The notes beneath the pieces are model-generated. The model searched no databases and was not told where the DNA came from. It worked only from the letters and a program-made list of their open reading frames with translations. 64,000 nt of DNA from assembly GCF_022201045.2 (NCBI RefSeq), contig NC_068556.1, positions 62,001 through 126,000 on the forward strand. The letters run 5' to 3'. This stretch comes from Citrus sinensis. Its lineage: Eukaryota > Streptophyta > Magnoliopsida > Sapindales > Rutaceae. A program made the translations under genes and the position numbers. The stretch's first letter is position 1. Every line of letters begins with the position of its first letter. Positions 36,485 to 49,315 of this stretch are shown here, in pieces.

Positions 36485-38243
36485 GTGGAGGTTAAGAAGA
36501 GTGTGTTGCGGGTGAAGCCACGACGACGTTTCAAGATTAATCGATAATCAAAAGCAGCTTCCGACCTCAAATCCGCCATTTCCTATGATCTCCACCATTA
36601 CCTCGCTAATTACTCTGGTGACGTCCTCACTGTCATCTCCTTTCTTCCTTAATTTCTTTATTTATATAACAAACATTTCTTTCTACTGCTTTATTTTCTC
36701 CACAAATTAAAATTAAAAATTAATGAACTCAACTCATTATAATATATAATTCCACCATTAAGATTTAAGAGCTCAACTCTACTGGTCTTCTAGTTAAAAT
36801 TAGCTTCTATTCTTGAAACACTAAGTAGTGCTTGATTACGTTGATTGTTGTTGATTTCTTAAAGTTAAAAAAGTGCTGAAGCGGTATCGGACTTGTGCTT
36901 TGTTTGTTCTAATCTATGTGTAGTTGTGCCTTCTATCTAATTGGAGTATATCACTGTGCTTGTTTTAGTGGAAAGGATTTATGATTTGGACGCGCGCTTT
37001 TCTTGGTGATAGGTCTGCTGAAATTGTTTCTTGTTAATTCCTTTTCTTTTGCTTTGCTTTCAAATTTCATTCGTATTAGATAAATACAGTTTTAGATTTT
37101 GTTACATACTTTCTATTGTACGCAGCAACCTCAACAGAAACCTTTTTTTGAGTTATGACCAACTACATAATTTGCTCTAGGAAATTGTACATTGATAAGT
37201 GCTTCTTTGAATACAATTGTCAAACCAACAAAAACACTGGCTTTTCTCTTCTGAAACATGTCTCTGTTACCTGTTCTGACAACCGTGATAGGCGGCCTGG
37301 CACTGTTCTGATTACATCCACATGCTGATAATACCATGCCATTCTTATATGGGTTAACTTCTGTTTATCCCTAATAAAGTAACTATCTTCAAAGTACCTC
37401 CCAAACTATTATAAAACTCAACTCATCCCCAATATTTTGAAGATAGTCAATTTATTAAGGGGATAAATTGAAATTAAACCCTTCTTATATACACCTATAT
37501 GGTTTAATATGCCATATAGTACTTTTATCTTCATCTCTATTGCAGACCAAAGATGAAAATACGCCCACCAGCTTCTGCTTGTACATCTGTCCCCTCCAAC
37601 ATGGGATTTGCCCAAGGCTCTCAACATCATGCAGGTTTCACAGCTCCGTTTAAGTGAAGTGAACATTAATTGAGTGGTATCACAGAAAAATGGAAATGAA
37701 TCCTTGACATGTGGCTATTCATGGGACGGAATCTCTACTCACATCCCAGCTGGTGGATTTCAACGTATTCTTTGTATAGAGAAATTAACCCAAGAAGGTT
37801 GGAGGATCTGAAATTTTTGTCTGACTTCTCAATGATTTTTAACTTATTTCTAACTTCAGTATCTATCTCATCATGGTAGAGCAGAAACTCACTGGCAATG
37901 GGTTGTCCAACAAGGTTTCACATCTGCCAAAGAGAGAATCAACTTTTAGGAATTTTCAACCCTCCACATCAGGTAGCACTACTAAGGTAGTTTGTTAACA
38001 AGTCAAATTATATAATGCCAACATATACAGAAATATGTGAGGAAGCTGACTCATGCCTATTGAACAAGAAATAAATATTTTTATCTGTGTGTTCTCACTT
38101 ATATTTATTTGCTTATGCCTGACAAAGAAGACGCTAATTTTTTCTTCATGAAGAATACCCTTGGCCACAAAAAAATTCATGCCAAAAGTGTTTCAAGAAT
38201 TAGTCTTTAATCAAGATGTGTCTGTGCACTATCAGACCAGAAT

Positions 38244-38549
38244 GGAAAGTCTTATGTTAGTGTTTGTGATAGACTGGGTAAGCCTTCTGACAGCACACCT
38301 GAGAAGTGCGAGACTGCTCAGCCTCATCATGTTGGTGTTTCAAAGATTCATGAGAAAGTAGTAAACCAACAGAATTGATTGCTTCCTGTGTTGATTGGAA
38401 AGTCTCATGTTAGTGTTTGTGATTATCTGAGTAAGCCTTCAGACAACGCACCTGAAAAGTGCGTGACTGCTCAGCCTCATCATGTTGGTGTTTCAATGAT
38501 TCATCAGAAAGTAGTAAAACCAGCAGAATTTGTTGCTTCCAGTGTTGAA
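38244..38549 (+). repeat. 153-bp direct duplication in pseudogene exon
   Basis: Two units starting at 38244 and 38397 share most of their sequence (GGAAAGTCT.ATGTTAGTG at their start, GCTCAGCCTCATCATGTTGG inside). The 153-bp period equals 51 codons, so it arose as an in-frame protein repeat. The first unit now ends in a stop codon (near 38376). Confidence 0.8.
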
Positions 38550-39869
38550 TGGTGGACCCAATGGGAGCGAAAAAGTTGCTGGGTTGGGAATAAGTAAATA
38601 GGAAAAATTGATCTTCAATGCAAAGAGATTTCACAAGAATTCAATAAACCAATCATGTGCTCCAAATATTTGAAAACTTCATCAATTTTTTTTTCACTAT
38701 GTCCTTTTCCTAATTGATAACAAACACAGCATAACTGCTACTGTCAATCTTGTGCAACCATGAGGAATGTTGTTGGATAGAGAATTGATTTGTTGTTTCA
38801 TATACAGAATTTAAAAGTTAAACTAGGATTTTAGTTTCCAAGAATTATGCAGTAAGAGAGCCTCTATTGTTGCAGGAACTGCAGGATGTGAAACAAAATC
38901 TGCATCAAATTGAAATGGAAATGTCTAAAATTCGGTCAAGGAAAGTGGGAATGAAGAAAGATGTTGTACATAATTTATCATTGCATTCAGGTGATGCCAT
39001 CTCATAGCTTAAACAATAATATAAAGTGCCATTTCTATTTTTCAAAAAAATGAAAATGCTGATGGTTTAATTTTGTACTGTCAAGTACTTCCTTTTCCAC
39101 AAGAAACCTCTTCACTTGTGCATCTGCAGATGCACTCAAGCATCCAGAGGAAGATTCCAAGTCCAGAATCGTATATGTATCCAATGTATAGTCATTGAAA
39201 CCATTTTGTATGCTTTTCTTTTCCTCTATAACTCTATTGAACTAGCTATTGGTATGTCATGATCCAATGTGTCCTTCAGAATTCTGCAATTATTTAATTG
39301 TAGCTATTACTGCAAATTAGTAGTGACTGACTATAACTCAAGGAAGCCTAGGGTTCCATGTTTATATCTTCTGCCTACTATTTTTCAAATTAGTTAAAAT
39401 TTGGAACAATCTCGTCTTGAGGATATATGATCTATGTAATAATTATTTTGGAGTGTTATTGCTCATTGAGAAGCTAGAAATGGGGTCTGAGACCTCTGTA
39501 GTCAATATGAAACCCTGTTAAAATAAGTGTCAACTTGTATTGCCTGATACTGATCTGCTGGAATATCTTGAAATTGCTAGATGGTAAATGTTGTCAATCA
39601 AAGTTCCAAACTACAGTGGACTAGCAATGCTATCTTACCCAAGTAACTAGGTTCCTGCAGGAGATGGAAATGGGATTGAGAGATCTGTTTTTGTGAATAT
39701 TTCATCTGCTTTATTGGCATCACTGGAGGTGTATGACCGTGAATGCCTTCTAGGTACCATAGTTGAGAAGACTACTGGATTTTAAACTGGGATTTTTTAT
39801 TGTTATTATTTCCTATAAAGATTAGAAATGTCTGAAATGCTGCAATGATGAACTGGAACATGTTATTTA

Positions 39870-40298
39870 GGCTCCGTTTGGTACAGCTTTTCAAGAAGAG
39901 CTTATTTAAGTAGAGTTTTTGTTAGTAGGGCTTTTATAAATAGAGATTTTACTAAAAAGAATTTAGTTGTTTGGCTGTCAATAAGAGTTTTTATTAAAAA
40001 TTTATGAAATTACATTAATAGACAAGTTTTTTAAAATTATATTATAAAAAGAATAAAATAAGATTGTCAAATAAGTAGAAGATATTTTAGATATTTTAAC
40101 ATTTAAAAAAAACTTTTCAACCCATACTCCCAAAGTCCAAAATTTGAGATTTTTCTAGTAAAAACAAAATAGTTTATTTAAGTTTCAAAAGCTCCATTAG
40201 AAAAATAATCAAACAACAAAAAAAAATTATTATAAGAGCTTATAAGATTAAATAAGCACTTATGACCATTAAATAAGTCATACCAAACAAACACTTAA
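39870..40298. mobile_element. MITE-like insertion in RNA-binding pseudogene
   Basis: The left end GGCTCCGTTTGGTA and the right end TACCAAACAAACACT are imperfect inverted termini of a type frequent in plant hAT-like MITEs. The AT-rich interior has AGCTTATT/AATAAGC motifs near both ends. It separates two RRM coding pieces. A target-site duplication was not clear. Confidence 0.5.
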
Positions 40299-41081
40299 TG
40301 TTGTAGTGAGATTGTCTCACAAGTACTATACCCTCAAAAATATCAGGTAGATTTAGCAGTGACAGAGGAAATTCTATCGTTGTTCTTTTCCAAGTGTGGA
40401 GTGGTTGACAAGGTGGTGAATTTAACTGAGAAAACAAATGGCCACACAAGACGGTAATTTATTTATTTATTTATTTAATTTAGTCTTTTTGAGTTAATGA
40501 CACCATCTATCAATCCACTTCTAGGTCTGCTTATGTGTCTTTTGCAAACAAGGAGTTTGTTGATAAAGCAGTGGCAAGGAGTTTTTTATGAAGGACTACC
40601 ACGGTAAGCAAATTTGTATAAGATTGTAGAGAACTCAGGGCTTCAGTGAACCACCTAAAGGGTCTATGCTCTCAAGAACCTTGTAGTTGCATCTAATCAT
40701 ATCTTATTAAGCTTTGTTTGGCTTGCAAATATGCTATTATGTTTTTTGAAAAAAGTTATTGTGTAACCAGTTGTATGGACTAGGAGTAGTTAGTTTTCAA
40801 CTTTTCATGTCTGCAAACTTCTTAAAATGTAACTTCATTTGACCTTAAAACACATTATATCTTTGTTCCTTTCAACTTCCCTGAGGCACCTACCTTATAA
40901 CAGTTGTGAAATATGTTGAACAAGGGGAATGAAATTTTGCACCCTAATTGTGGTGGTACTCCCTTCCTTACACCATTATAATATCTACATGGAGTTTTGC
41001 AATACTGGCAGCCTAAAATGATAGTAGGGACTAGTGTCAAATCTGCCTTTGATATAAGTTCAAAGTTGAGTTTAGTTGATC

Positions 41082-41108
41082 ATATATATATATATATATA
41101 TATATATT
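41082..41108. repeat. (AT)n microsatellite
   Basis: An uninterrupted run of about 13 AT dinucleotides. Confidence 0.85.
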
Positions 41109-41490
41109 CTAATTCCCTGACTGTGCATTTATCATGGTCATTTTGGCGGTTATGAACATAACAAAATTAACCTTTAAAGCGGTAGATAAAACCAAAAACT
41201 TCTCTCTTCTAACATCTGCTGCCTTTAAACCTGTTGGCCAACCCTACATTTCTTTTGCTCTCCACCAATTCATCATCTTTACATACTTTGAATAAACGGC
41301 CACATTCTGGGTGAACATAATCTGTCATGATCTTGTTTTGTGCATTTGAAGTCTTCTTTTGAAAGGCTGATGATGATATTTCAGACTAGGATGATTTATA
41401 ATGAATTATACTTTAAGTCCGTCGTGTGATTTCTATTTAGGCTGTAAGGAAGGCAGAAGCAGCTGCTGTGACAGCAACACCAGTCTAACA

Positions 41491-42729
41491 TGCTTTGAAC
41501 TTGTGCCAAGCACCCTTGTCTTACCTGATCGGCAGAAAGGGTATCCCCAGTAGACCGCACTGTTCATGCTTGCATCTGCAATAGAGGTGAAAGTCTGCCT
41601 CTGCCCCTCTGCCCCTCTGCCCCATCAGAACCATCAGCTCCAGTCAGCTTTGAAGGGAAAGGAATTAATTCTTCTACACAAAAGGAGTTTCTGAGTTACA
41701 GTGTCGAAAGCAAATTCTTCAATAGAACACCCTGCAGCAGCTTAATTTCTTCCACAAACATGGCCACTACTTGGATCCGAGGAAGGAGTAAGAGTGGTCA
41801 ACCTAACTGAAGAACTCAATTTTGTCTATAGTATGCTAGTGATTAGATGACTTTCCAAAAGAATCAAGCTGTCAGAACATGGACTTTTCATACGCACTGT
41901 TTTCTGCTAATTGGTTTATTTGGAACCGCCTTCATAATCATACATAGAAAGCACAGGGAACGACAAATGATGAAAAGTACATAATATATGTAGCTTCGGA
42001 TAAAATGTCTCAACAAATTGCCTGGAGCATGCATTTCTTTTGTGACTAGCAAAATACCGGATTTCCATCCAGCGATCAACCAACTAGTTTTTATTAGATT
42101 TATCGGTGCAAGATCACAAAAAAGGACGAGTAATGCTCTGGTGGAGGTTATGGATAGTCGTATACAATTATGTGCTAATGCATTTTGGAAACACTGCAAA
42201 TAAGTTTGCTTTACAGCAAGTGAAAAAGGGGGATCTACTGTGTTTCAGGAAAAGGGGCCATAGAAAAAAAAGAGGGGCGAGCGTTGGGGGGGTTTAGTGG
42301 ATTGCCAATCATGCAACATTTCATTCTCCAAGCAAATAATATTTGGACAAATAAACAAAAGTGAACATAGAGGGTAATTGATTCAACAGGAAGAACCTGC
42401 AACTGTTATAAAAACAAGAACAATCAAACATCAATGAGAATGGCAGGCCCCATATACAAAGCTACTGAGGGAAGCACACATCATTGCTCCCTACTACCAG
42501 AACTGTGAAGCTACCTTCAACACCACTAGTCCATTACAATTGACACCAAAATTAGAAACCGAACCGGCAGTATAATAGTTAACTTATCCCTATCTGGAAT
42601 ATTTTTTTTTTAAAGAAATAAGTACTGATAGATACACAACCTTATATGTAAAATTCTTACTGCTTCTGTTCACTTTTTCCAATTCATTTATATCCTCTTT
42701 ATCATCTGTCCTTGGCCTTCTAATATGGA
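41491..42729. other. Spacer between pseudogene and kinase
   Basis: Decayed 3' sequence of the pseudogene may continue to about 41720. The part from about 42450 to 42729 is probably the 3' UTR of the minus-strand kinase. Nothing else is supported. Confidence 0.4.
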
Positions 42730-45700
42730 TCAGTCAACTGTCATTGGTTGAGTCATGCAACACCTGAAGCGAGCCTTACGCACAGTTGTCATGATCTCAG
42801 TTTCAGCATTCTCTAGCATTCTCACGATCTCAGTGAAGGGTGGACGAACTTCCGGGTTGGTGTCCCAGCAGCGAGTCATGATCTCGCTAAGCACAGGGAG
42901 ACAGTCATTTGGGATCACTGGCCTTACACCTTTATTCACCACAGCAAATGCTGCCTGCACTGCTGTCATGTTTTGGAACGGAAGCAAACCTGTTATTAGC
43001 TCCCAAAGGACAATCCCAAAGCTATAGACATCCACTTTTTGTGTGTAAGGCCTATGTTGAATCATCTCTCTGAAAGAATAGCATCGGTAATTAGAAAACC
43101 AACAATAACATATTAATAACATGAACATAAATGAAACAGTCAAAGAAGACAATACAAAATAACTCCTTTTCAAAAGCAGATTACAGAGAATAGTTACTAA
43201 AAGCACAGATTAATCAGCACAATCAAATCAGATCAGAATGTGCCTCCAAGGGGGTGGCCAAGTGGTTTTCAAGCAGCTTTCTTTGGCTGATCACTTGTGT
43301 TCGAAACTTGGGTGAGGTAAAGGGCTAAAAAATGAATTACCTCTTTTTTTTTAAAAAAAAAATATATCAGAATGTGCATAATGTTTCAAGTAAAACAAAC
43401 ATCTACTAAATGAGCTAGTCAATACTATAAGACCAAAACGGCTTCTACTGCAACAGAACATAAATTTTTTATTACTACAAGGCAGGTAAGAAGCATCCAA
43501 AATGAGGAATTCCAAACAATGGTCTATTGAGTTGTGTCATGGCCCACTGGCAGCACAATTGACCAAGTTACACCGTTATAACTAACAAGATATACAAGGA
43601 ATCAGATAAGACAATAGTGACTTTTAAGAAAATATCAAAGAGAAGGCACTGATTGGCGACTGCACACGACAAATGACATACAATAACGCTGACACAGAGT
43701 TCAAGATCACTTCATATAACGAAAAAGTAAAATTGGTCCCACTGAATATTAAATCTGCATCAAAATACCCATATTCCCATTATATCATGTCGTTAAATAC
43801 AATCACAAGAAGCAAAATTTTCCTCTCCCGAGCACTGATTGTCTTTTTGCACGCTATCAATAATAAACTCGAGACAAGACTAAATGTCGTGATGAGTAAA
43901 TCAAAGAGAAACACTCATCGAATAGTTCTTATACAAAACTGCTCCAAGTCTCTTTTCTAAGACAAAGAACAAAGAAGGGCAGCGATTACTCGCTCTTCAT
44001 GCAAATAAAAGGTAACTAATTATTGCATTTTCTCACCATGTTTGCATCCTGCTAAAATTAAGTGATTAGCTTTCATTGGCTTACTCAAATAATACAATTT
44101 ATTATCCTTTTTTTTCATAATACTTCCAATTATACGTAAAAACTAATGTATTTTAATTAGCCAGTCGATTTATTTCCCAAAACATGCAACCTTGTCAAGA
44201 AGAAAAAGTGTGGAAAATGGTTGACATTGCAGTAACACATAAAGCAACAACCTAGTATTGTATTTTTAGAAACAACACGAGTATTAAAACAAGCATAATT
44301 TTTTTATATTAAAAAAAAAGGGAATTCCAGAACAGACTTCAGAGTACAAGGAGCATTAATAGTTCAACTTTTCTAAAATATGGGTTGACTGATGCATAAC
44401 ATTAAAAGACAAAAGTATGGTAAACATTAGTGAATAAATATAGTATTTTCATCCTTTTAGTTGATTTCAAAATTATGTTGATTATATACACCATAATTCA
44501 TAAAACCATATAGCAAACACTCAACACTTACCTTTTATTCTTTTAGTTTTTCTTTTCTTCTATTTCCATTTATAAGCTTTATGTATCATAGCAACACGAA
44601 TAGAGGAAAAAAATAATGAGGAGCTAGATTATCAAGAACCTGACATGTATCATTGAAGTTCTATGTTGACAGCTTAAAGGACTCAATCTGAATAAACATT
44701 ATTTCAAGCATAATTATGTTTAACTCCATCTCAAAGAAGCAATTCCAGCTTCTCATCTCATTTTCCCAAGATTACCCAGGTGCTGCTTCCAAGTGCCAGT
44801 TGCCATCATTGAAATACAATAAATGGAGTCCTTTCTAATGTATTTTGCCTTCTACTGAAACGCACCAGCATATTCACATCATAAAAGACAAAATCCTTGC
44901 ACCCTAGTAGTAGGAAAGCATAAAACTGAAATAGCAACTGTTCTTGAATTCTAAAAGATCTTGATGCACTTTCCCCTCCAGCATGCCCAGTGCTGTCTAG
45001 TGACATTCACGAGTGTTACTCCACTGTTATCATCAATTTCCACTTCTGAAGCTAGATGCCATTTTCATAAGGCAGAATCTATTAAACAAAATTAGAGTAA
45101 AAGGAGCAATTACTGCTTAAAAGTATGCAAACTATGAACAGAAAAAGGTTATGATGGCGGGGACGAAAGGGTTGGAAAAAAGGCAGGGATGGTGGGGAGG
45201 CAAGGGTTGAACAAATAACATACTGAGTGGACATCTAATTTTGATAATTCATACACCAATACTTAAGAAGGGAACCTAATATTAAAGATCTAGATACTTA
45301 CGGAGCCATCCAACGATACGTCCCTGTCTCTGGGGTCATCCCCTCCGTCTGCACTTCAATTCTTGCTACACCAAAATCAGCAATTTTGATAGATTTATCT
45401 GCAGAGATTAGAAGGTTATCTGACTTTAGATCCCTGTGGATAAACCCAAGACCATGCACATATGCCATCCCCCTTGCCACATCCAGTGCCTGCTTAACCG
45501 CCAATTTTAGCGGCACAGCCCTATTCTGCCTCCTTGTCAGAAACTGCCTAACTGACCCTCCTTTTGCATACTCCGTCACAATGCACCAAACCATCCTTTT
45601 CCGACATGCTCCTATGAACCGCACAATGTTTAGATGCTTCAATGTAGCAAGCATCATGACTTCCTGCTGAAATTGCTGTTCCATTACTTGTGCCTTCTCT

Positions 45701-46206
45701 GGGTTATTTTCAGGCCTCTCCAATATCTTTATCGCAACATCCTCCCCATTATATGTTCCTCTATACAACTTCCCAAAAGCCCCTTGGGCAAAGGCAGTAC
45801 CCATGTTAAGTTTTCTCAAATCAATTGTCCACTCATCATAATTCTCCAGCCCTTCAGTTGGATACCTATGATCCATCAGTGCTTGTGCTAAAGCATCATC
45901 ATTAAGTGCATGGGTTACCTTACCCGGACGAAACACACTTTGCCCTACAGAGACCGAGTAATTATGCCTGACAGGCTTTAGACCAGGGTGGCTTAAAATA
46001 TGAGTCAGAGAATCATTGGAACCAACACTGCTGTTATCCACCGACATCGAGACAGACCCACCAGCGTTGCTAGTCTGCAAACTGTCAATGGACATGTTTG
46101 TACCCTCACCAAGTTTCTGGTAAAAGCCTTGAGTGAAATCATAATAATTGTTATCATTGTTGTTATTTCCTCCTATAAGTCCAGTAAATTTTGGCCCCTC
46201 CACCAT
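42730..46206 (-). CDS. Raf-like MAPKKK (subfamily C) serine/threonine kinase
   Basis: A cytosolic protein kinase related to Arabidopsis At4g31170. Coding exons 46206-45302 and 43069-42730 give 414 aa; the Pro of the APE motif is split by a 2232-bp intron. The N-terminus has an Asn run and [15 protein letters not shown]. The kinase domain starts near residue 130: glycine loop (GAFGKLYRG), ATP-binding Lys160 (VAIK), catalytic Asp259 (HRDLKSDN), Asp277 (DFG), and APE. The end is [16 protein letters not shown], conserved in this group. The chosen start (MVEGPKF) is preceded by in-frame ATGs at 46218 and 46233. Upstream, splice-like sites suggest two non-coding 5' exons (about 46620-46674 and one ending near 47120) plus UTR from 46314. 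A SINE sits in the coding intron. Frame intact. Confidence 0.93.
43244..43365 (+). mobile_element. tRNA-derived SINE in kinase intron
   Basis: A 122-bp insertion flanked by a perfect 12-bp duplication (ATCAGAATGTGC at 43232-43243 and 43366-43377). The head has a polymerase III box A (GGCCAAGTGG) and a box B-like TGTTCGAAAC, and the tail is T/A-rich. The whole tRNA-like part cannot fold as a functional tRNA. It lies antisense to the kinase. Confidence 0.82.
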
Positions 46207-47340
46207 TTTTCCAATCATGAATGAAAATTCCAAAAATACAAGACCAAGTATTCAACTGCTATTATCCCAAACTGCTGACACTCATCTGACAACACAGTCC
46301 TTTAAGCATGTGCCCTACATCACCATGAATAGAGAGATCAATTATCAGTCATGTTAGTGAATTTATCTTTAAAGTTGTTTTCAACAATCTCACTTTGGCA
46401 AATGAGTCTATTTGACTCGCTCAAAGTAATTGAAGAACACAATAGAGAGAGCGCCCGAGATATAGGAGATTATAAAATCAAAGAGGCAATAAAAAGCTTT
46501 CCACTTTTAGCTTACAAATCCCATTTTGTAAACCAAAACAAAGAAAGAAAGATATTTTTCAATTTATTACAAAATTGAATACGTTTCCAAGCAAGATAAT
46601 GCACTAGAGATGCAATTACCCGATCTTAGGCTCCTTGCACTCATCGCAAGCTAGTGTTTCTTCACCAACTATACCTGTAATCAAGAAATCTATAAAAAGA
46701 AAAAACTAAAACAAAAAAAAAATTAATTTCTCAGCGACAAAAAGATGAAAAATTTACCTAAAACTTTTAATAAGAATCGAAAAGAAGATAACTCTATAAA
46801 TGACCTAGCACATACTATGATCAAATTTGCAAAGGCCCAAAAAGGGTTATCTCTCTATTTTTTTTAAGAAAAAAAAAGTATTGCAAATTCGTGTACATAT
46901 TAAATTGATAATCCCATAAAATTGATTTCAAAAAACAAATCCATACATAGATCAGATGATTATAAAGCTTTGCAGACAGAAAAATCAAAGAAAATTACAT
47001 AAGACACCAAAAAAGTGGTAAAAACTAGTGATCGAAAGTAATATCAAATGCCGAGCTAAAAAAGGCCGAAAAAAGTTAAAAAATTGCTGATCAGGATATT
47101 GAAATTAAAAAGAAATACGTACTAATCGTGCTGATATTGAAGCTGATGGAGAAATAGTTACAAATACGACGACGTAACTTGAAGACGACCGAAGAGATGA
47201 AGATGAAGATGAAGAAGCAGCAGAAAGCGAGCAGTCTTCGCTTCCAAATGCCTCGTTTTTATTGTGACCAAAACCACTGCGGTACTCGAGAGTCAAATAT
47301 TGAGTCCCGTACTCGCTGTGGATTCTCCCCACGTGTCGTA
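46207..47340 (-). promoter_or_regulatory. Kinase 5' UTR and promoter region
   Basis: An acceptor-like AG before 46314, a small exon-like unit 46674-46620 with matching acceptor and donor, and a donor (AGTACGTATT) near 47118 suggest two introns in the 5' UTR. Exon 1 probably covers about 47120-47250. All are inferred from splice consensus without transcript data. A 75-aa open frame here on the minus strand (47332-47105) is probably UTR. Confidence 0.5.
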
Positions 47341-47865
47341 ATACCTGTTTTTCCCTTTTTCGAGGTCCTTGGTCCTCTCATAACGCGTGTGTGCGCACTT
47401 AAAGCTACTTCAACTTTGTCCAAGAATCGGACCACCTCTTTTATCTTTTCTATTTACAAATTTCTTTTTTAAATTTTGGATGTTTTTTGCGCTTGTCCTT
47501 TCTCAATATCAAATTTAGGTTTTTTCTTCTTTTTCTCTTATTTTCAAGGGTGCGTGTCTTATTATTATTTTATTAAAGACTTATTTATTTTATTGGTGTG
47601 TGTGAGAGTTATTCATGGGATACACTGAATTATATTACATTAACTGTATTATATTATAATATATTAAATTATATTATAATATCATATTCGATGCAATATA
47701 GACTACATTATATATAATAATATTTTATATAACTATTAGTGTTAAATTGAAATTAATATTGTTTAGATTTATTAATATTTAAGTATTTATTATCAGTTTA
47801 TTAAATTATGTAATAATATAATTATATTAAAGTAAAACTTTTTCACGAAAATAAACTTAAAATTT
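47341..47865. other. AT-rich intergenic sequence
   Basis: About 47625-47740 consists of overlapping TATATTATAAT-type inverted motifs that could be a degraded MITE. No gene is seen. Confidence 0.4.
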
Positions 47866-47885
47866 TATGTTTTTATAAATAACTT

Positions 47886-48026
47886 TTTTTTTCTTTTTAA
47901 AAAAGTAAGGAGATGGGGTAAACCCAAATAATTTTTATTTTTCCCTTACCTCCTCCAAGGCTTGAACGGAGTGGTCAGTTGCTACAAGTTTCATGTTGTT
48001 ACCAACCCAACCATGCCCTTGGGGGC
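47886..48026 (-). mobile_element. SINE with perfect 20-bp target duplication
   Basis: A 141-bp insertion between identical 20-bp sequences at 47866-47885 and 48027-48046 (TATGTTTTTATAAATAACTT). On the minus strand it starts CCCCCAAGGGCATGG, has a box B-like CCGTTCAAGCC, and ends with an A-rich tail, which appears as T-rich sequence at 47886-47899. It is the best preserved insertion in the window. Confidence 0.85.
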
Positions 48027-48046
48027 TATGTTTTTATAAATAACTT

Positions 48047-49315
48047 GAAATTGAATTTTTTAATATATTTTACTAGCGTAAGTTTTGTAAATTCATTTAA
48101 TCCTTAGTTTATAATTTATTAAATGAATAGATGATATCATGATTTTAAAAAATAAATTATAAATATCATGATTTTATAAATGTATACACTAATGTTATTA
48201 TAAATTATAATCTATGACTATATGTAAGTCTAAGTTAACAATTAAGTTAACCCTTAAGAAAAATTATTTATTGTTGTTGTTGTTGTTAAGTAATGGGAAA
48301 AAAATTCTAATACTGCAGGATCTAATTTAGTAGTTAGTATTACATTCTCTACTATTATTAGTTTATTACTATTAAACATGGACTTGAGTTTTAAATTTTG
48401 AATTTTATTGAATTTGATTAAAAATACATGACCCAAAAAAAGTATATGGACTTAAAAAAAAATGTAAACAACTTGGCATGTCCTTTTAAAACAATCTTTT
48501 GTTTTTTCAGAAGAAAAAAACTTGTCATGTTTATTTTCTTAAGTATAGCCTATGGTCAGCATATGTGCAAGTAAAAAAAATTAGGCACGACACAAAATAC
48601 ATAGTGGGCCATACTGTGTTGCCCCACAGGCCTTCATGGGCCTTACTTTGAGGTTCTGGTTGTTGGTCATCTCTAACCACAACCCAAACATAAGACTACA
48701 TATGCAATGCAATCTCATATATGCAGAGTGTTAAACACATCCTTCAAGGATTTTTACTAAATATAAAAATGCAATAGTTCTAATCCATACTTAATATATT
48801 TATAAATTGAATGTAAATTTTATTGATATTACGTATTTATTTTTTGTTATGCAAGATATTATAGGTGCCTTTGGCACACTGTATTGCATTAAGTTGTATT
48901 GCATTAGCATTATATTATATTAATATTGTACAGTATTTGGTAATACATTGTACTATATTAATTTTTAATTATATTATGTTTGATACTATATTCTATTGCA
49001 TCGTATTTTTTTTGAGTAACTATAAAAATTATGATTTTTAAAAATAAATATTTACCTTTTGATACCTTAAAAACTGTTTGATATAGAAGATGCGACATAA
49101 TCATTCATAATATAGGCTCTGATAAAAATATCCCAACTTTAAAAAAAAAAATCATTCAAATGTCATCTATATTATAAAGACGACTGATATAAGAATTTAC
49201 ACCATTTGGCTCCAGTAAAAATATCCTTTTACATAACTCAAAAAAAAAAAACTTTTAACTTTAATTGAAATTCCCAATTGAGAAGAAAGATGTGAAGGAA
49301 ACGTTGAAGAACTCT
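48047..49315. other. AT-rich intergenic sequence
   Basis: No gene. 48865-49015 carries repeated TATTGCATT/ATTATATTA motifs that resemble a degraded MITE, similar in style to 47625-47740. Confidence 0.4.

Larger units (their letters stand above)
36485..41490 (+). pseudogene. RRM / Nab2-type RNA-binding protein pseudogene
   Basis: Scattered exon remnants in order look like a plant nuclear RNA-binding protein with an N-terminal Nab2/PWI-like helix domain and a later RRM. About 36485-36630 reads KAASDLKSAISYDLHHYL with the expected ATG replaced by GTG and a stop before it; a degraded EYITVLV exon lies near 36945. A 153-bp in-frame direct duplication sits at about 38244-38550 (KSHVSVCD...KPSD), and a helical exon ELQDVKQNLHQIE at 38876-38990. 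RRM pieces are RSVFVNISSALLAS (39685), EEILSLFFSKCGVVDKVV (40355-40410) and SAYVSFANKEFVDKAVA (40527-40575), then a frameshift and stop; the last is AVRKAEAAAV (41441). A MITE at 39870-40298 splits the RRM. Family assignment is from motif memory only. Confidence 0.55.

Noticed and set aside
43255..43320. Possible tRNA gene (box A and box B-like sequences)
   Set aside because: The stems do not pair as a tRNA, and a 12-bp target duplication marks a SINE.
47105..47332. 75-aa minus-strand frame upstream of the kinase
   Set aside because: It coincides with the inferred non-coding first exon, and its Ser run comes from a GAA/GAT-type simple sequence.
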